In this document: one piece after another, positions 1-10,180 of the stretch
How the letters are laid out: each line of letters begins with the position of its first letter
Position numbering within the stretch: the stretch's first letter is position 1
Origin: an uncultured Myxococcaceae bacterium
Lineage (GTDB): Bacteria > Myxococcota_A > Polyangia > Polyangiales > Ga0077539
DNA: 64,000 nucleotides
Direction: 5' to 3'
NCBI GenBank assembly: GCA_945952225.1
Contig: CAMFHP010000006.1
Coordinates: forward strand, 1 to 64,000
Translations under genes and position numbers: made by a program
Notes under the pieces: model-generated
What the model saw: only the letters and a program-made list of their open reading frames with translations
What the model was told of the DNA's origin: nothing
Databases searched by the model: none

Positions 1-8
1 CTTTTCGG

Positions 9-81
9 TGCCCAGGGACGGAATCGAACCGCCGACACGGGGATTTTCAATCCCCTGCTCTACCAACTGAGCTACCTGGGC
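9..81 (-). tRNA. tRNA-Phe (GAA anticodon)
   Basis: A 73-nt cloverleaf reads on the minus strand from 81 to 9. It has a 7-bp acceptor stem, a D arm with the usual AGCTCAGTTGGTAGAGC sequence, an anticodon stem GGGGA/TCCCC enclosing TTGAAAA (anticodon GAA, Phe) and a T arm with GGTTCGATTCC. Position 9 supplies the discriminator A. The next bases are CCG, so CCA is not encoded and must be added by tRNA nucleotidyltransferase. The gene lies just downstream of the epimerase gene on the same strand but has its own promoter. Confidence 0.97.
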
Positions 82-96
82 CCTGTCGAAACAGGG
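81..96 (-). other. Leader hairpin abutting the tRNA-Phe 5' end
   Basis: The minus strand reads CCCTGT-TTCG-ACAGGG from 96 to 81, a perfect 6-bp stem capped by a UUCG tetraloop. The last paired G is also base 1 of the mature tRNA. The hairpin therefore occupies nearly all of the predicted primary-transcript leader and ends at the RNase P cleavage site, where it would compete with acceptor-stem pairing. Confidence 0.65.
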
Positions 97-102
97 AGCG
101 CG

Positions 103-131
103 TTTCTATCTGCGCGCTCGCACCCTGTCAA
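103..131 (-). promoter_or_regulatory. Sigma-70 promoter of tRNA-Phe
   Basis: On the minus strand TTGACA (131 to 126) and TAGAAA (108 to 103) are separated by exactly 17 nt. Transcription should start near 96-97, about 15 nt before the mature tRNA end. The -35 box overlaps the stop codon of the epimerase gene (128-130). This is one of the best consensus promoters in the window. Confidence 0.8.
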
Positions 132-1042
132 CGTTCTTGTGCGCGCCCCACGGTCGATTGCAGCGCCTCGCGGAGATCCCCGTGCGCGAACGCGAAGCCC
201 GCCGCCATCGCCGCGCGGGGGATCGCGCGCTGACCCGACAGCACGATGGTCGACATCTCGCCCATGGCCGCGCGCAGCGCGAAGGCGGGCACCGGGAGCC
301 ACGCGGGGCGGTGCAGCACCTCGCCGAGCGTGTGCGCGAAATCGCGGAAGCGAACGGGCGTCGGGGCCGTGGCGTTGAGCGGTCCTGCGACGTCGGCGCG
401 GTCGAGCGCGAACACGATCAGCGACACCACGTCGTCGACGTGCACCCACGGGAACCACTGGCGTCCGTCGCCGATGGGCCCGCCCACGAAGGCCTTGAAC
501 GCCGGGAGCATCTTCGCCAGCGCGCCGCCGTCGTCGCCGAGCACCACGCCGATGCGCACGCGCACCTCGCGAACGCCGTGGGAGGTCACGCGCTTCGCTT
601 CCGACTCCCAGGCCGCGCACACGTGGGCCAGAAAGTCGTCGCCCGCGGGGCTCTGCTCGTCGACCTCTTCGTCGCCGCGCGGGCCGTAGAAGCCCACCGC
701 GCTCGCGTTCACCAGCACCGACGGACGCTTCGTCGCGCCCCCGATCGCCGTCACCACCGCGCGCGTCGCCTCGACGCGGCTGCGGAGGATCGCGTCCTTG
801 CGCGCGTCGGTCCAACGGCCGTCACTCACGGGCTCGCCCGCGAGGTTCACCACGGCGTCCATGCGCTCGACCATCGAGGGCGAGAGCTCGGCCAGCGCGG
901 CCACCTCGACGCGGGGACCGAAGCGGTCGCGGTGCTTCCGCGGGTCGCGCGTGAAGGCCACCACCGTGTCGCCGCGCGCCGTCAGCGCACGCACCAGCTT
1001 TCGCCCGAGGAATCCCGTCGCTCCCGTGATGCCGATGCGCAT
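128..1042 (-). CDS. TIGR01777-family NAD(P)-dependent epimerase (YfcH-like)
   Basis: A 304-residue extended short-chain dehydrogenase. The N-terminus MRIGITGATGFLGRKL is the Rossmann nucleotide-binding GxTGFLG motif, and NASAVGFYGPRG around residue 110 is the family signature around the active site. The last 45 residues match the C-terminal DUF1731-type module, whose usual LSGQR sequence is seen. The natural substrate of this family is unknown. The start ATG at 1042 puts the Rossmann strand at the N-terminus; upstream in-frame codons encode only low-complexity Arg-rich sequence. The gene sits alone between the SGNH-like lipoprotein gene and tRNA-Phe. Confidence 0.93.
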   Translation of the reverse strand: MRIGITGATGFLGRKLVRALTARGDTVVAFTRDPRKHRDRFGPRVEVAALAELSPSMVERMDAVVNLAGEPVSDGRWTDARKDAILRSRVEATRAVVTAIGGATKRPSVLVNASAVGFYGPRGDEEVDEQSPAGDDFLAHVCAAWESEAKRVTSHGVREVRVRIGVVLGDDGGALAKMLPAFKAFVGGPIGDGRQWFPWVHVDDVVSLIVFALDRADVAGPLNATAPTPVRFRDFAHTLGEVLHRPAWLPVPAFALRAAMGEMSTIVLSGQRAIPRAAMAAGFAFAHGDLREALQSTVGRAQER

Positions 1043-1109
1043 GGTCGTCGTCGCTCCGTGCTCTGCGATGCTCGCCGCCCCCGTCGCGTCGCGCCGAGAC
1101 GCCCGCGCA

Positions 1110-2000
1110 CTACGGCGTGGCGACGGCCTCGCGGAGCGCGCGCGCCTCGTCGACGGACACGCCCGCGAGCGTTCCATCGGCCGCGGCGGGCGGCGCCGTG
1201 TCGGTGATCGCGCGGTAGAGCACGCAGGCCGCGACCCACGTTCCCGCGGGCGAGGGATGGCTCCCGTCGTCGGCCCAGAGCACCGTCGCCGGACGCGCCC
1301 GAAGCGCTGTGAGAAAGGCCATTCCGACGTGCGCGGTCACACCGCCCGTGCGCATCGCCGCGGCCGTGTACGCGTCGTCGAGGCGTCGCGCGAAGACCTC
1401 GGGCGATCCCCCCGACCAGCTCTCGGTGTACACCGCATCGCCCGCGCGCCGCGGCCACGTCGCGAAGAACACCGCGCGCGCCCCGAAGTCGCGGGACAGC
1501 GTGCCGAAGCGGTCGGCGTAGGTGCGAAAGTCCGTCGGGTTCAGCGCGGGCTCCACGCTCTGTCCCTGGATCACCACCGCGTCCCAGGCGCCGGTCATGA
1601 TGCGCGTGGGGGCGTCCTGTGCGGTCCAGTGCGAGCGCAGCGTGGCGCCGCCGACGGTCACGCTCGCGGCCTCGATGCGCACGTCGTCAGAGCGCGCGGC
1701 CATCGCGGTGAGCGCCGCGGGGAGGTCGTTCACGTACGTGTAGCTGTTGCCCACGAAGAGCACGCGACGGAGCGTCGGCGCGGTGTCCGCGGTCGTCGCA
1801 TCGGCCGCGTCCGAAGGCGCATCGGGGAGCGCCGCGTCGACGCGCGCATCGGCGATCGACACGTCGGTCGCGGGCGCGGTCGCGTCGGGGACGAGGCGTC
1901 GGGGGGTGGGGTCGCGGTCGCTGCACGCGGCGCCGTGAAGGGCGAGGAGCAGCAGCGCGGACTGCGCAGAACACGCGGAGAACAAGGGCCGGGCGCGCAT
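1110..2000 (-). CDS. SGNH-hydrolase-like lipoprotein
   Basis: A 296-residue exported protein. A hydrophobic signal ends at a lipobox-like GAAC near residue 27, followed by an Asp/Ala-rich linker to about residue 75. The catalytic-type module begins RRVLFVGNSYTYVNDLP (GNS block) and ends with DDGSHPSPAGT, the D-x-x-H block of SGNH/DUF4886-type hydrolases, so an outer-envelope esterase or acetylhydrolase is likely; the substrate is unknown. The ATG at 2000 lacks a ribosome binding site but has TAGCGT 8 nt upstream, and the stop codon of the preceding kinase-like gene lies within that box. Confidence 0.85.
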   Translation of the reverse strand: MRARPLFSACSAQSALLLLALHGAACSDRDPTPRRLVPDATAPATDVSIADARVDAALPDAPSDAADATTADTAPTLRRVLFVGNSYTYVNDLPAALTAMAARSDDVRIEAASVTVGGATLRSHWTAQDAPTRIMTGAWDAVVIQGQSVEPALNPTDFRTYADRFGTLSRDFGARAVFFATWPRRAGDAVYTESWSGGSPEVFARRLDDAYTAAAMRTGGVTAHVGMAFLTALRARPATVLWADDGSHPSPAGTWVAACVLYRAITDTAPPAAADGTLAGVSVDEARALREAVATP

Positions 2001-2011
2001 CGGCGCCGACG

Positions 2012-3004
2012 CTACCACGCGTAGACGTTGCGGGCGCCGTGGCGGGCGACGAGGCCGTCGACGTAGGTGATGAGCGCGTCGCGACGGCGCAGCAGCGAGC
2101 GGATCTGCGCGTCGGTGAGCGGCGGGTGGTCGTGGTCGGGGTCGAGGGACATCTCCGCGCGCACGGTCGCGTCGGTCATGGCGCGGGCGCGGTCGATCAC
2201 GGCGCGGTTGAACTTCTGCGTGTGACGGAGCCACTGCATCGAGCGGTGCATGAGCCCGTCGACGAAGGGCTCTTCGAAGCCGCCGTTGTTGTCGCGGTAG
2301 ATGAGATGACCCGTCGAGTCCATGGGCACGTTCGAGCCGCTCCAGCGGTCCCAGTTGCCCGTGAGGAAGTCGAACACGAGGAGCGTCGAGATCTCTTCGG
2401 CGCGCACGGACTGATCCTGCGGAATGGCCTCGCCCTGACGGAGCCAGCGCGTCCATCGCTCGATCTCGCGCGTGCGGTCGATGCCCGAGTCACGGAGCAC
2501 GGGCACCCAGTACGTGGCCGCGCCGCGCGCGTTGTCGGTGCGGTCGAACACGATGGGAATGGTGGTCATTCGTGCGAGGCGGAGGCTCGACCGCGAGACC
2601 GTGCGCGAGATGGCCGGCGGCACGCGCGAGAGTCCGAGCAGACGGTTGAGACGAAACGCGGCGATCTCGGCGCGGTACCGCTCGCAGTGGTCGGTGTAAC
2701 AGGCCTTCCAGCCCGCATCGACGTCGCCCGTGAGGTCCAGGTAGAAGTTCACGCTCGTGGAGCCCACGGCGCGGCGTCCCTCGATGCGCGCGGTGCGGAG
2801 CGCTTCGAGCATGCGGTCTTCGTTCACGCCGTTGAACGTGCGACGTCCGTGGGGCTGCGGCTGCACGGGGAGCGCTGCCGTCTGAGCCTGGAGCCGCGGG
2901 GTGTTCGCCTGGAGCACCGCGCGCTGCGCACCGGGTTGGGCGTACGCGATCGCCGCGCCCACCACCGTCGAGAGAACCACCGAGAGCCACGCCGACCGTC
3001 GCAT
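2012..3004 (-). CDS. Secreted FAM20-like protein kinase
   Basis: A 330-residue protein with a Sec signal peptide (residues 1-22, cleavage after AYA). After a Gln/Pro-rich stretch, residues 108-132 (ERYRAEIAAFRLNRLLG then SRVPP) closely match the alpha-C region of FAM20-type kinases, including the conserved Glu (113). Residues 211-221 (FDFLTGNWDRW) and 236-243 (YRDNNGGF) match the catalytic Asn-x-Asp-Arg loop and the metal-binding Asp-Asn-Gly segment. FAM20 enzymes phosphorylate secreted proteins or glycans; the bacterial substrate is unknown. The assignment rests on motifs recognised by eye, and a related HipA/CotH-type kinase remains possible. Start ATG at 3004 has TAGGCC 8 nt upstream instead of a Shine-Dalgarno site. 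Confidence 0.72.
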   Translation of the reverse strand: MRRSAWLSVVLSTVVGAAIAYAQPGAQRAVLQANTPRLQAQTAALPVQPQPHGRRTFNGVNEDRMLEALRTARIEGRRAVGSTSVNFYLDLTGDVDAGWKACYTDHCERYRAEIAAFRLNRLLGLSRVPPAISRTVSRSSLRLARMTTIPIVFDRTDNARGAATYWVPVLRDSGIDRTREIERWTRWLRQGEAIPQDQSVRAEEISTLLVFDFLTGNWDRWSGSNVPMDSTGHLIYRDNNGGFEEPFVDGLMHRSMQWLRHTQKFNRAVIDRARAMTDATVRAEMSLDPDHDHPPLTDAQIRSLLRRRDALITYVDGLVARHGARNVYAW

Positions 3005-3167
3005 GGCCGCGGGGCCTAACACACCCGGAGCTCCGCGCGCGAGTTCCCGACACACGCGCGGTGACGGGGGTGTGAGAGGCGCTGCCACAATTTCGCCACG
3101 GAGCTTCCTGCGAAGTGCCCCGGGGTGTTCCGCATGGAGGCCATGGCGGGGGCGCACCGTCGGGGCC

Positions 3168-3674
3168 ATGGAGCACGACACCCTCACCCTCGCAGCCCCC
3201 GACCGCGGACGCGCGCTCGGCATCGCCCTCCTCGGTTCCGCGGCCTTCGGCGTCGCCGCGGGCCTCGGTCACGGCGCCCTCGCGACCCTCCACGGCGCGT
3301 GGGCCTCGCCCGCCCTCTTTCTCGGCGGCGCGGCCCTCGCGACCCCGCCGCTCTACCTCTTCTGCGCCCGCAGCGGCGCGCGCCTCTCGGCCGAAGAACT
3401 CCTCGACCACGTCACCGCCGTGCTGGGCACCACGGGCACGGCGCTCCTCGGTCTCGCGGCCCCGGTGGCGTTCTTCTCCGCGACGCTGCGCTCGCCCGCG
3501 GCGCTCCCGATGCTCGTGTGCGCCTCGCTCGCCATCGGGGCCGTGGCCGTGCACGCCCTCGCGCGCCGCACGCTCTCGCACAGCTTCCTGAACCTCGCGC
3601 TGTGGGTGGCCTTCGCGCTCGCCCTCGGCGGACGCCTCGTCGCCGCCATCGTTCCGCACCTCCCGCTGCACTGA
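3168..3674 (+). CDS. Small polytopic membrane protein
   Basis: 168 residues with about five hydrophobic segments (roughly 16-40, 46-68, 83-105, 112-132 and 140-165) and almost no soluble domain. No family is recognised. It opens a plus-strand operon (26 nt to the next gene) that ends with a two-component pair, so it may be a sensor accessory or transporter-like partner. The ATG at 3168 is chosen because the sequence upstream of it in the same frame is Arg/Pro-rich noise. Confidence 0.8.
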   Translation: MEHDTLTLAAPDRGRALGIALLGSAAFGVAAGLGHGALATLHGAWASPALFLGGAALATPPLYLFCARSGARLSAEELLDHVTAVLGTTGTALLGLAAPVAFFSATLRSPAALPMLVCASLAIGAVAVHALARRTLSHSFLNLALWVAFALALGGRLVAAIVPHLPLH

Positions 3675-3700
3675 CCGCGCTGCCACCCCGAGGACCGCCC

Positions 3701-4540
3701 ATGACCGTCGAAGCCTTCCCTACGTTCCCGTCTGTTCCGCCCGCCGCCGCTGCGCCCGACGTGTCGCGCGTCGCGCCTGAAACGCCTGCGCCGAAGCCCA
3801 CGGGCGCCATCGCGCGGCTGGAGCTTCTGCTCCGTGATCCGTCGGCCTTTCTCGACGCGCTCGACGCCGCGCGGGGCTCGCACGACGCGCTCGCCTCGCT
3901 GCTCCGCACCCTCGTCGCCGCGGTGGTCGTGGGCGGTGGAATCTTCGGCGCCGTGGTGGGCGCGCACCGCGGCGGACGCCAGGTGGTCTTCACCGCGGTG
4001 AAGCTCCCGCTCGTGCTGCTGATGACCCTCGTGGTGTGTGTGCCCGCGTTCGTGGCGCTGGCCCGCGCGGCGCGGCTCTCGCTCGGTGCGCGCTCGATCG
4101 TGGCGCTGGCGCTCGGGTCGTGCGCGCGCTTCGCGCTGGTGCTCCTCGGGCTCGCGCCCTTCGTGTGGCTCATCGAGGGATGGACCGTGGGCTACCACCG
4201 CGTGATCCTCGCGGTCGTCGCGGTGTGTGTCGCCGCGGGGGTGGCCGCGGGACGGCTCCTGTTCTCGGGCCTCTCGCGCATGGCCGGGGGCGTGCGTGTG
4301 GGCGTCGCCTTCGTGGCCCTCTTCGCGCTGGTGGGCGCGCAGGCGTCGTGGATCCTGCGGCCCTTCGTGGTGCGTCCTCGCACGCAGCACGTCCCCTTCG
4401 TGCGCGCGCTGGAGGGCGACCTCTTCGAAGCGGTCTCGTCGTCGGCGCGCTCGTCGATGGGCTGGTACACGCGCGACCTCGAAGCCATCGAGCGCCGCTC
4501 CGTGGCCGTGCCCTGCCCGGAGGGCTCGACGTGCGACTGA
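3701..4540 (+). CDS. Polytopic membrane protein, Yip1-like architecture
   Basis: 279 residues: a Pro/Ala-rich cytoplasmic N-terminus, a helix with a RDPSAFLDAL-type motif, then five membrane segments between about residues 66 and 215 and a C-terminal soluble tail ending CPEGSTCD. The overall plan (amphipathic segment then five helices) recalls bacterial Yip1-domain proteins, but the similarity is weak. The last 10 bases overlap the next gene, so the two are likely translationally coupled. Confidence 0.8.
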   Translation: MTVEAFPTFPSVPPAAAAPDVSRVAPETPAPKPTGAIARLELLLRDPSAFLDALDAARGSHDALASLLRTLVAAVVVGGGIFGAVVGAHRGGRQVVFTAVKLPLVLLMTLVVCVPAFVALARAARLSLGARSIVALALGSCARFALVLLGLAPFVWLIEGWTVGYHRVILAVVAVCVAAGVAAGRLLFSGLSRMAGGVRVGVAFVALFALVGAQASWILRPFVVRPRTQHVPFVRALEGDLFEAVSSSARSSMGWYTRDLEAIERRSVAVPCPEGSTCD

Positions 4541-5199
4541 TCGACCTCGGACTCGTCTACCTCGTCGTGGGCGTCGGCTGCGCGTGGGCCCTTCGCCAAC
4601 GTCGCGCGGGCGCGAACCCCGTCGCCGACACGGTGCTCACCTTCGCCCTGTGGCCGCTCTACGTGCCCGTGCTCCTCGGCGGTGCGAACGAGCCGCGGAG
4701 CGCAGCCCCGAAGCGCCCCGTCTCGCCGACCATCATGCGCGAGCGGTCGCTGCTGCTCGACGCCCTCGACGCGGCCCGCGCGCGCCTCGACCCCGCGCGC
4801 TTCGCCACGCTGCTCCCGACGCCCGCGCAGATCGAGTCGCTCGTGGCCCACCTCGCGCGCCTCGACGCGCGGGTCTCCGAGCTCGATGAAGTGCTCGCCC
4901 ACGAAGACTTCGACCCCGCGCGCCACGAGTCGAAGCTCCGCGAGCGTGATCGCGCCGAGGTGGAGCGTGCCACGGCCGCGGCCGAGGGGGCGCGGAGGCT
5001 CCAGGCGATGCGCGCGAAGGCGGCCCGCGAGCGCGACGAGATGCTCGGGCTCTGCGCGCGGCTGCGGATGCAGGTGACGGTGCTGCGCTTCGCCGACGCG
5101 GCGCCCGACGACGACCTCGCCGAGGTGGTGCGCGAGGTGATGGCCCGCGTCGAGGGCGTTGGAGCGGCCCTCGACCCCGCGGTAGCGTCGCGCGTGTGA
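4531..5199 (+). CDS. Membrane-anchored coiled-coil protein
   Basis: 222 residues from a GTG start that overlaps the upstream gene by 10 nt, with AGGG before it. One N-terminal membrane helix (LGLVYLVVGVGCAWAL) is followed by a second hydrophobic stretch at about 32-50, then a long charged heptad-rich region (about 70-190, rich in Ala, Arg and Glu) expected to form a coiled coil. No catalytic motif is seen. Its stop overlaps the response-regulator start (GTGTGA), so its dosage is tied to the two-component system. The family is not recognised. Confidence 0.8.
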   Translation: MRLIDLGLVYLVVGVGCAWALRQRRAGANPVADTVLTFALWPLYVPVLLGGANEPRSAAPKRPVSPTIMRERSLLLDALDAARARLDPARFATLLPTPAQIESLVAHLARLDARVSELDEVLAHEDFDPARHESKLRERDRAEVERATAAAEGARRLQAMRAKAARERDEMLGLCARLRMQVTVLRFADAAPDDDLAEVVREVMARVEGVGAALDPAVASRV

Positions 5200-5906
5200 A
5201 GCAGATCCTGGTGGTCGACGACGATCCGCACCTGCGCGACGTGGTGGTGTACACCCTGCGCCGCGAGGGCCACGCGGTGACCGCCGTCGACGATGGACGC
5301 GCCGCGCTCACGCTCCTGTTGGGACCGAACGCGCGTCCCTTCGACCTGGTGGTGCTCGACATTCTCATGCCCGAGGTCGACGGGCTGGAGGTGTGCCGAC
5401 GGCTCCGCGCATCGCCGGGTGTGACCGTGCCCGTGGTGTTCCTCTCGTCGCGCGATGAGGAGATCGACAAGGTGCTCGGGCTGGAGATGGGCGGCGACGA
5501 CTACGTGACCAAGCCCTTCTCGCCCCGCGAGCTCGCCGCGCGGGTGAAGGCCGTGCTGCGCCGCTTCGACGCGGCCCACGCGCGCGCGTCGAACCCTCCG
5601 ACGGAGCCCACGCCCGCGCTGCGTGTGGGGGCCATCGCGCTCGACCCCGCGCGCCACGAGGTGCGCTGCCACGACGTCGAGGTGAAGCTCACGGTCACCG
5701 AGTTCGGCCTCCTCGCCGCGCTCATGGAGGGACCGGGCCTCGTGCTCTCGCGCGGGCAGCTCATGGAGCGCGCCTACGCGTACGACAACCTCATCACGGA
5801 GCGCACGATCGACACGCACGTGAAGCGGGTGCGAAAGAAGTTCCGCGACGCGGGCCACGACCCGATCGAGACGGTGCACGGCGTGGGCTACAAGGTCCGC
5901 GCGTGA
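5196..5906 (+). CDS. OmpR-family response regulator
   Basis: 236 residues. The receiver domain shows the acidic pocket VVDDD (6-10), the phosphoacceptor Asp55 in VLDILMPE, and Lys in VTKPFSP near residue 110. The C-terminal winged helix (about 140-236) ends with the typical ERTIDTHVKRVRKKF and GVGYKVRA. It presumably activates or represses transcription after phosphorylation by the kinase encoded next. GTG start overlaps the preceding stop by 4 nt and its own stop overlaps the kinase start by 4 nt. Confidence 0.95.
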   Translation: MKQILVVDDDPHLRDVVVYTLRREGHAVTAVDDGRAALTLLLGPNARPFDLVVLDILMPEVDGLEVCRRLRASPGVTVPVVFLSSRDEEIDKVLGLEMGGDDYVTKPFSPRELAARVKAVLRRFDAAHARASNPPTEPTPALRVGAIALDPARHEVRCHDVEVKLTVTEFGLLAALMEGPGLVLSRGQLMERAYAYDNLITERTIDTHVKRVRKKFRDAGHDPIETVHGVGYKVRA

Positions 5907-7426
5907 GCGTCGGGGCTCCGCGCTGGCGTCGCGCGCTGGCCTCGATCCGCGTGCGGCTGCTGCTCGGGAGCGCGTTTCTCGTGATCGTGCCCATCACGGG
6001 CATCTCCTTCGCGCGCACCTTCGAACGCGAGCTGCTGCGCAGCGAGGAGGAGGGCCTGGTCTCGATGGCGACGCTCCTCGCCTCGACGATCGCGCACACC
6101 GAGCCCGCGCGGCTCGATCCTCCGGCGCTCACCGACGCGACGCGCGCGGTGGCCCAACGGCTCGGCGCGCAGGTGCGCGTGCTCGACCGCGACGGGCGCG
6201 TGGTGTTCGACACGGGACCCGAGCAGGTGATGCTCCGCTCCGAGGGGCGATGGTTGCGCACGCCCGACTCGCTCTACCGCGACACGCGCACGGTGCCCGC
6301 GCTCGAAGGCGACACGCCCGCGTCGGTGCTGCGCGCGCGTCCCGAGGTGCTCGCCGCCCTCGACGGACGACCGGGGCGCTACACCCGTCGCGCGGCCAAC
6401 CTCCGCGGTGTGCGGCTCTACATCGCCGAGCCCGTGCGCGCGGGCGCCGGCGGTGTCGTGCAGGGGGCGGTCTACGTCTCGCGGACCACGTACCCCGTGC
6501 TGCTGTCGCTCTACTCCGTGCGCAACGCGCTCGTGCGTGTGGCCCTCGCCTCGCTCGCGGTGGGAACGCTCGTGGCCCTCGTGCTCGCGTTCACCATCGC
6601 GCGTCCGCTCCGTCGGCTCACCGAGGCCGCGGGGCGCATCGCGAACGGCGAGCGGGGCGTGGCGCTGAACCTCGCGGGCCACGACGAGATCGCCGAGCTC
6701 GCCCGCGACTTCGACCACATGGCGCGCGCCCTCGACGCGCGGCTCGCGTACATCTCCGAGCTCGCCGCGAACGTCTCCCACGAGTTCAAGACGCCCATCG
6801 CGTCGATGCGCGGGGCCGCGGAGCTTCTGCGCGATGGCGCCGCGGATGATCCCGAGGCGCGGCAGGTGTTCTTGAGCAACATTCTCGACGACGCCGAGCG
6901 CCTCTCGCGGCTCGTGTCACGGCTGCTCGAACTGTCGCGCATCGAGGCCCGCGCCGAGGCCCGCGTGCCGGTGGACTACCGCGCGCTCGTCGACGACGTG
7001 GTGCGGCGCTACGAGGGCGCGGCGCTGGTGTGGAGCGCGCAGTACGAGCACCTCCGCGCGACGCCCGAGCAGGTGGAGACCGTGCTGGTGAACCTCCTCG
7101 ACAACGCGGCGCGGGCCACGCGAGCGCGGGTCGTACGCGAGGGAGAGACGTCGGAGGATGGAGGCCGCGCGCGCATCGAGGTGCGTGTGGAGGGCGACGA
7201 GCACGGGTTTCTCACCACGGTGCGCGACGGGGGCGTGGGCATCTCCGAGGCGAACCTCGCGCGGGTGTGGGATCGCTTCTTCACCACCGCGCGCGCCGAG
7301 GGTGGAACGGGCCTGGGTCTGCCCATCGCGCGGGCCATCGTGGAGTCGCACGGCGGCCACGTGGGGTTGCGGTCGGTGGCGGGCGAGGGGGCGGCGTTCT
7401 GGTTCACGCTCCCGCGGCGTTTGTAG
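5903..7426 (+). CDS. Membrane sensor histidine kinase
   Basis: 507 residues. TM1 at about 15-36, a periplasmic sensor domain of roughly 170 residues, TM2 at 211-233, HAMP domain to about 285, then the HisKA H-box NVSHEFKTP with His293, N-box NLLDNAARA near 396, and G boxes GGVGI, GGTGLGLP. It autophosphorylates on His293 and should signal to the coupled regulator. The periplasmic part resembles single-Cache-like sensors of ChvG/CreC-type kinases (weak). The signal is unknown. Confidence 0.95.
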   Translation: MSVGAPRWRRALASIRVRLLLGSAFLVIVPITGISFARTFERELLRSEEEGLVSMATLLASTIAHTEPARLDPPALTDATRAVAQRLGAQVRVLDRDGRVVFDTGPEQVMLRSEGRWLRTPDSLYRDTRTVPALEGDTPASVLRARPEVLAALDGRPGRYTRRAANLRGVRLYIAEPVRAGAGGVVQGAVYVSRTTYPVLLSLYSVRNALVRVALASLAVGTLVALVLAFTIARPLRRLTEAAGRIANGERGVALNLAGHDEIAELARDFDHMARALDARLAYISELAANVSHEFKTPIASMRGAAELLRDGAADDPEARQVFLSNILDDAERLSRLVSRLLELSRIEARAEARVPVDYRALVDDVVRRYEGAALVWSAQYEHLRATPEQVETVLVNLLDNAARATRARVVREGETSEDGGRARIEVRVEGDEHGFLTTVRDGGVGISEANLARVWDRFFTTARAEGGTGLGLPIARAIVESHGGHVGLRSVAGEGAAFWFTLPRRL

Positions 7427-7442
7427 GGCTCCCGCGGGGTTT
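7408..7442 (+). repeat. Imperfect direct repeat spanning the kinase stop codon
   Basis: GCTCCCGCGGCGTTT (7408-7422) recurs as GCTCCCGCGGGGTTT (7428-7442), 14 of 15 identical, either side of the TAG stop. It looks like a short duplication; no function is evident. Confidence 0.5.
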
Positions 7443-7534
7443 GGGGTGTGTGGTAGCGTCCCGCCCCCGCCGCGCGCGGCCGACGTACTCCGTCGGTGTG
7501 ATCCGTCGCGTGGTGCGGTTGAAGGAGAACTCTC

Positions 7535-9421
<1,887 letters not shown>

Positions 9422-9463
9422 CCGCAACGCCCCACGAACCCCACGAAGACGCCCGAGGGCACG

Positions 9464-10180
9464 ATGAGAACCTTCCTCCCCGTGTGGCTCGGGCGCCGTG
9501 ATTACGCGTCCGTGCACGCGCTCCAGCGCTCGCTCCAGGAGCGGCGCATCGCGAACGAGATTCCCGACACGCTGCTGCTCGTCGAGCACGACCGGGTGGT
9601 GACCCTCGGCCGCAACGCCAACGCGCAGTCGAACGTGGTCGCGCCCCCCGCGTGGCTCGCCTCGCACGGCATCTCCGTGGTCGAGACCGAGCGCGGCGGC
9701 GACGTGACCTACCACGGGCCCGGACAGCTCGTGGCGTACCCGATCTTCTCGCTCGAACCCGACCGCTGCGACGTGCGGCGCTACGTGCGCGACCTCGTGC
9801 GGGTGATGGCCCTGCTCTGCGCCGACCACGGCATCGGCGCGGGCGGACGCGACCAGTTCATCGGCACGTGGGTCGACCTCGATGCGCCGCACGCGTGGCC
9901 CGGCGACGAGCGCGCGACGCGTCCCGCGAAGGTGGGCGCGATCGGGGTGAAGATCTCGCGCTGGGTCACGCTCCACGGCTTCGCGCTCAACGCGACCACC
10001 GACCTGCGCGACTTCGACCTCATCGTGCCCTGCGGCATCAAGGAGTACCCCGTGACGTCGCTCCAACAGCTCGGCGTGCGCGACGTGCCCGCGGTCGATG
10101 CCCTCGCGCGCCGCGCGGTCGCACACTTCGAAACGGTCTTCGAAGCGAAGGCCCTCGACCTCACGACCTCGCCGCCATGA
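9464..10180 (+). CDS. lipB: Octanoyltransferase LipB
   Basis: 238 residues. Transfers octanoyl from acyl carrier protein to lipoyl domains. The signature RGGDVTYHGPGQL is at 77-89, the active-site Lys156 in KVGAIG and the acyl-accepting Cys190 in IVPCGI, all in the expected order. A 15-residue insertion (about 137-152) lies between RDQFIGTWVD and the Lys motif. It follows aspS by 42 nt and its stop overlaps the next gene by 4 nt. No lipA is in the window. Confidence 0.95.
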   Translation: MRTFLPVWLGRRDYASVHALQRSLQERRIANEIPDTLLLVEHDRVVTLGRNANAQSNVVAPPAWLASHGISVVETERGGDVTYHGPGQLVAYPIFSLEPDRCDVRRYVRDLVRVMALLCADHGIGAGGRDQFIGTWVDLDAPHAWPGDERATRPAKVGAIGVKISRWVTLHGFALNATTDLRDFDLIVPCGIKEYPVTSLQQLGVRDVPAVDALARRAVAHFETVFEAKALDLTTSPP

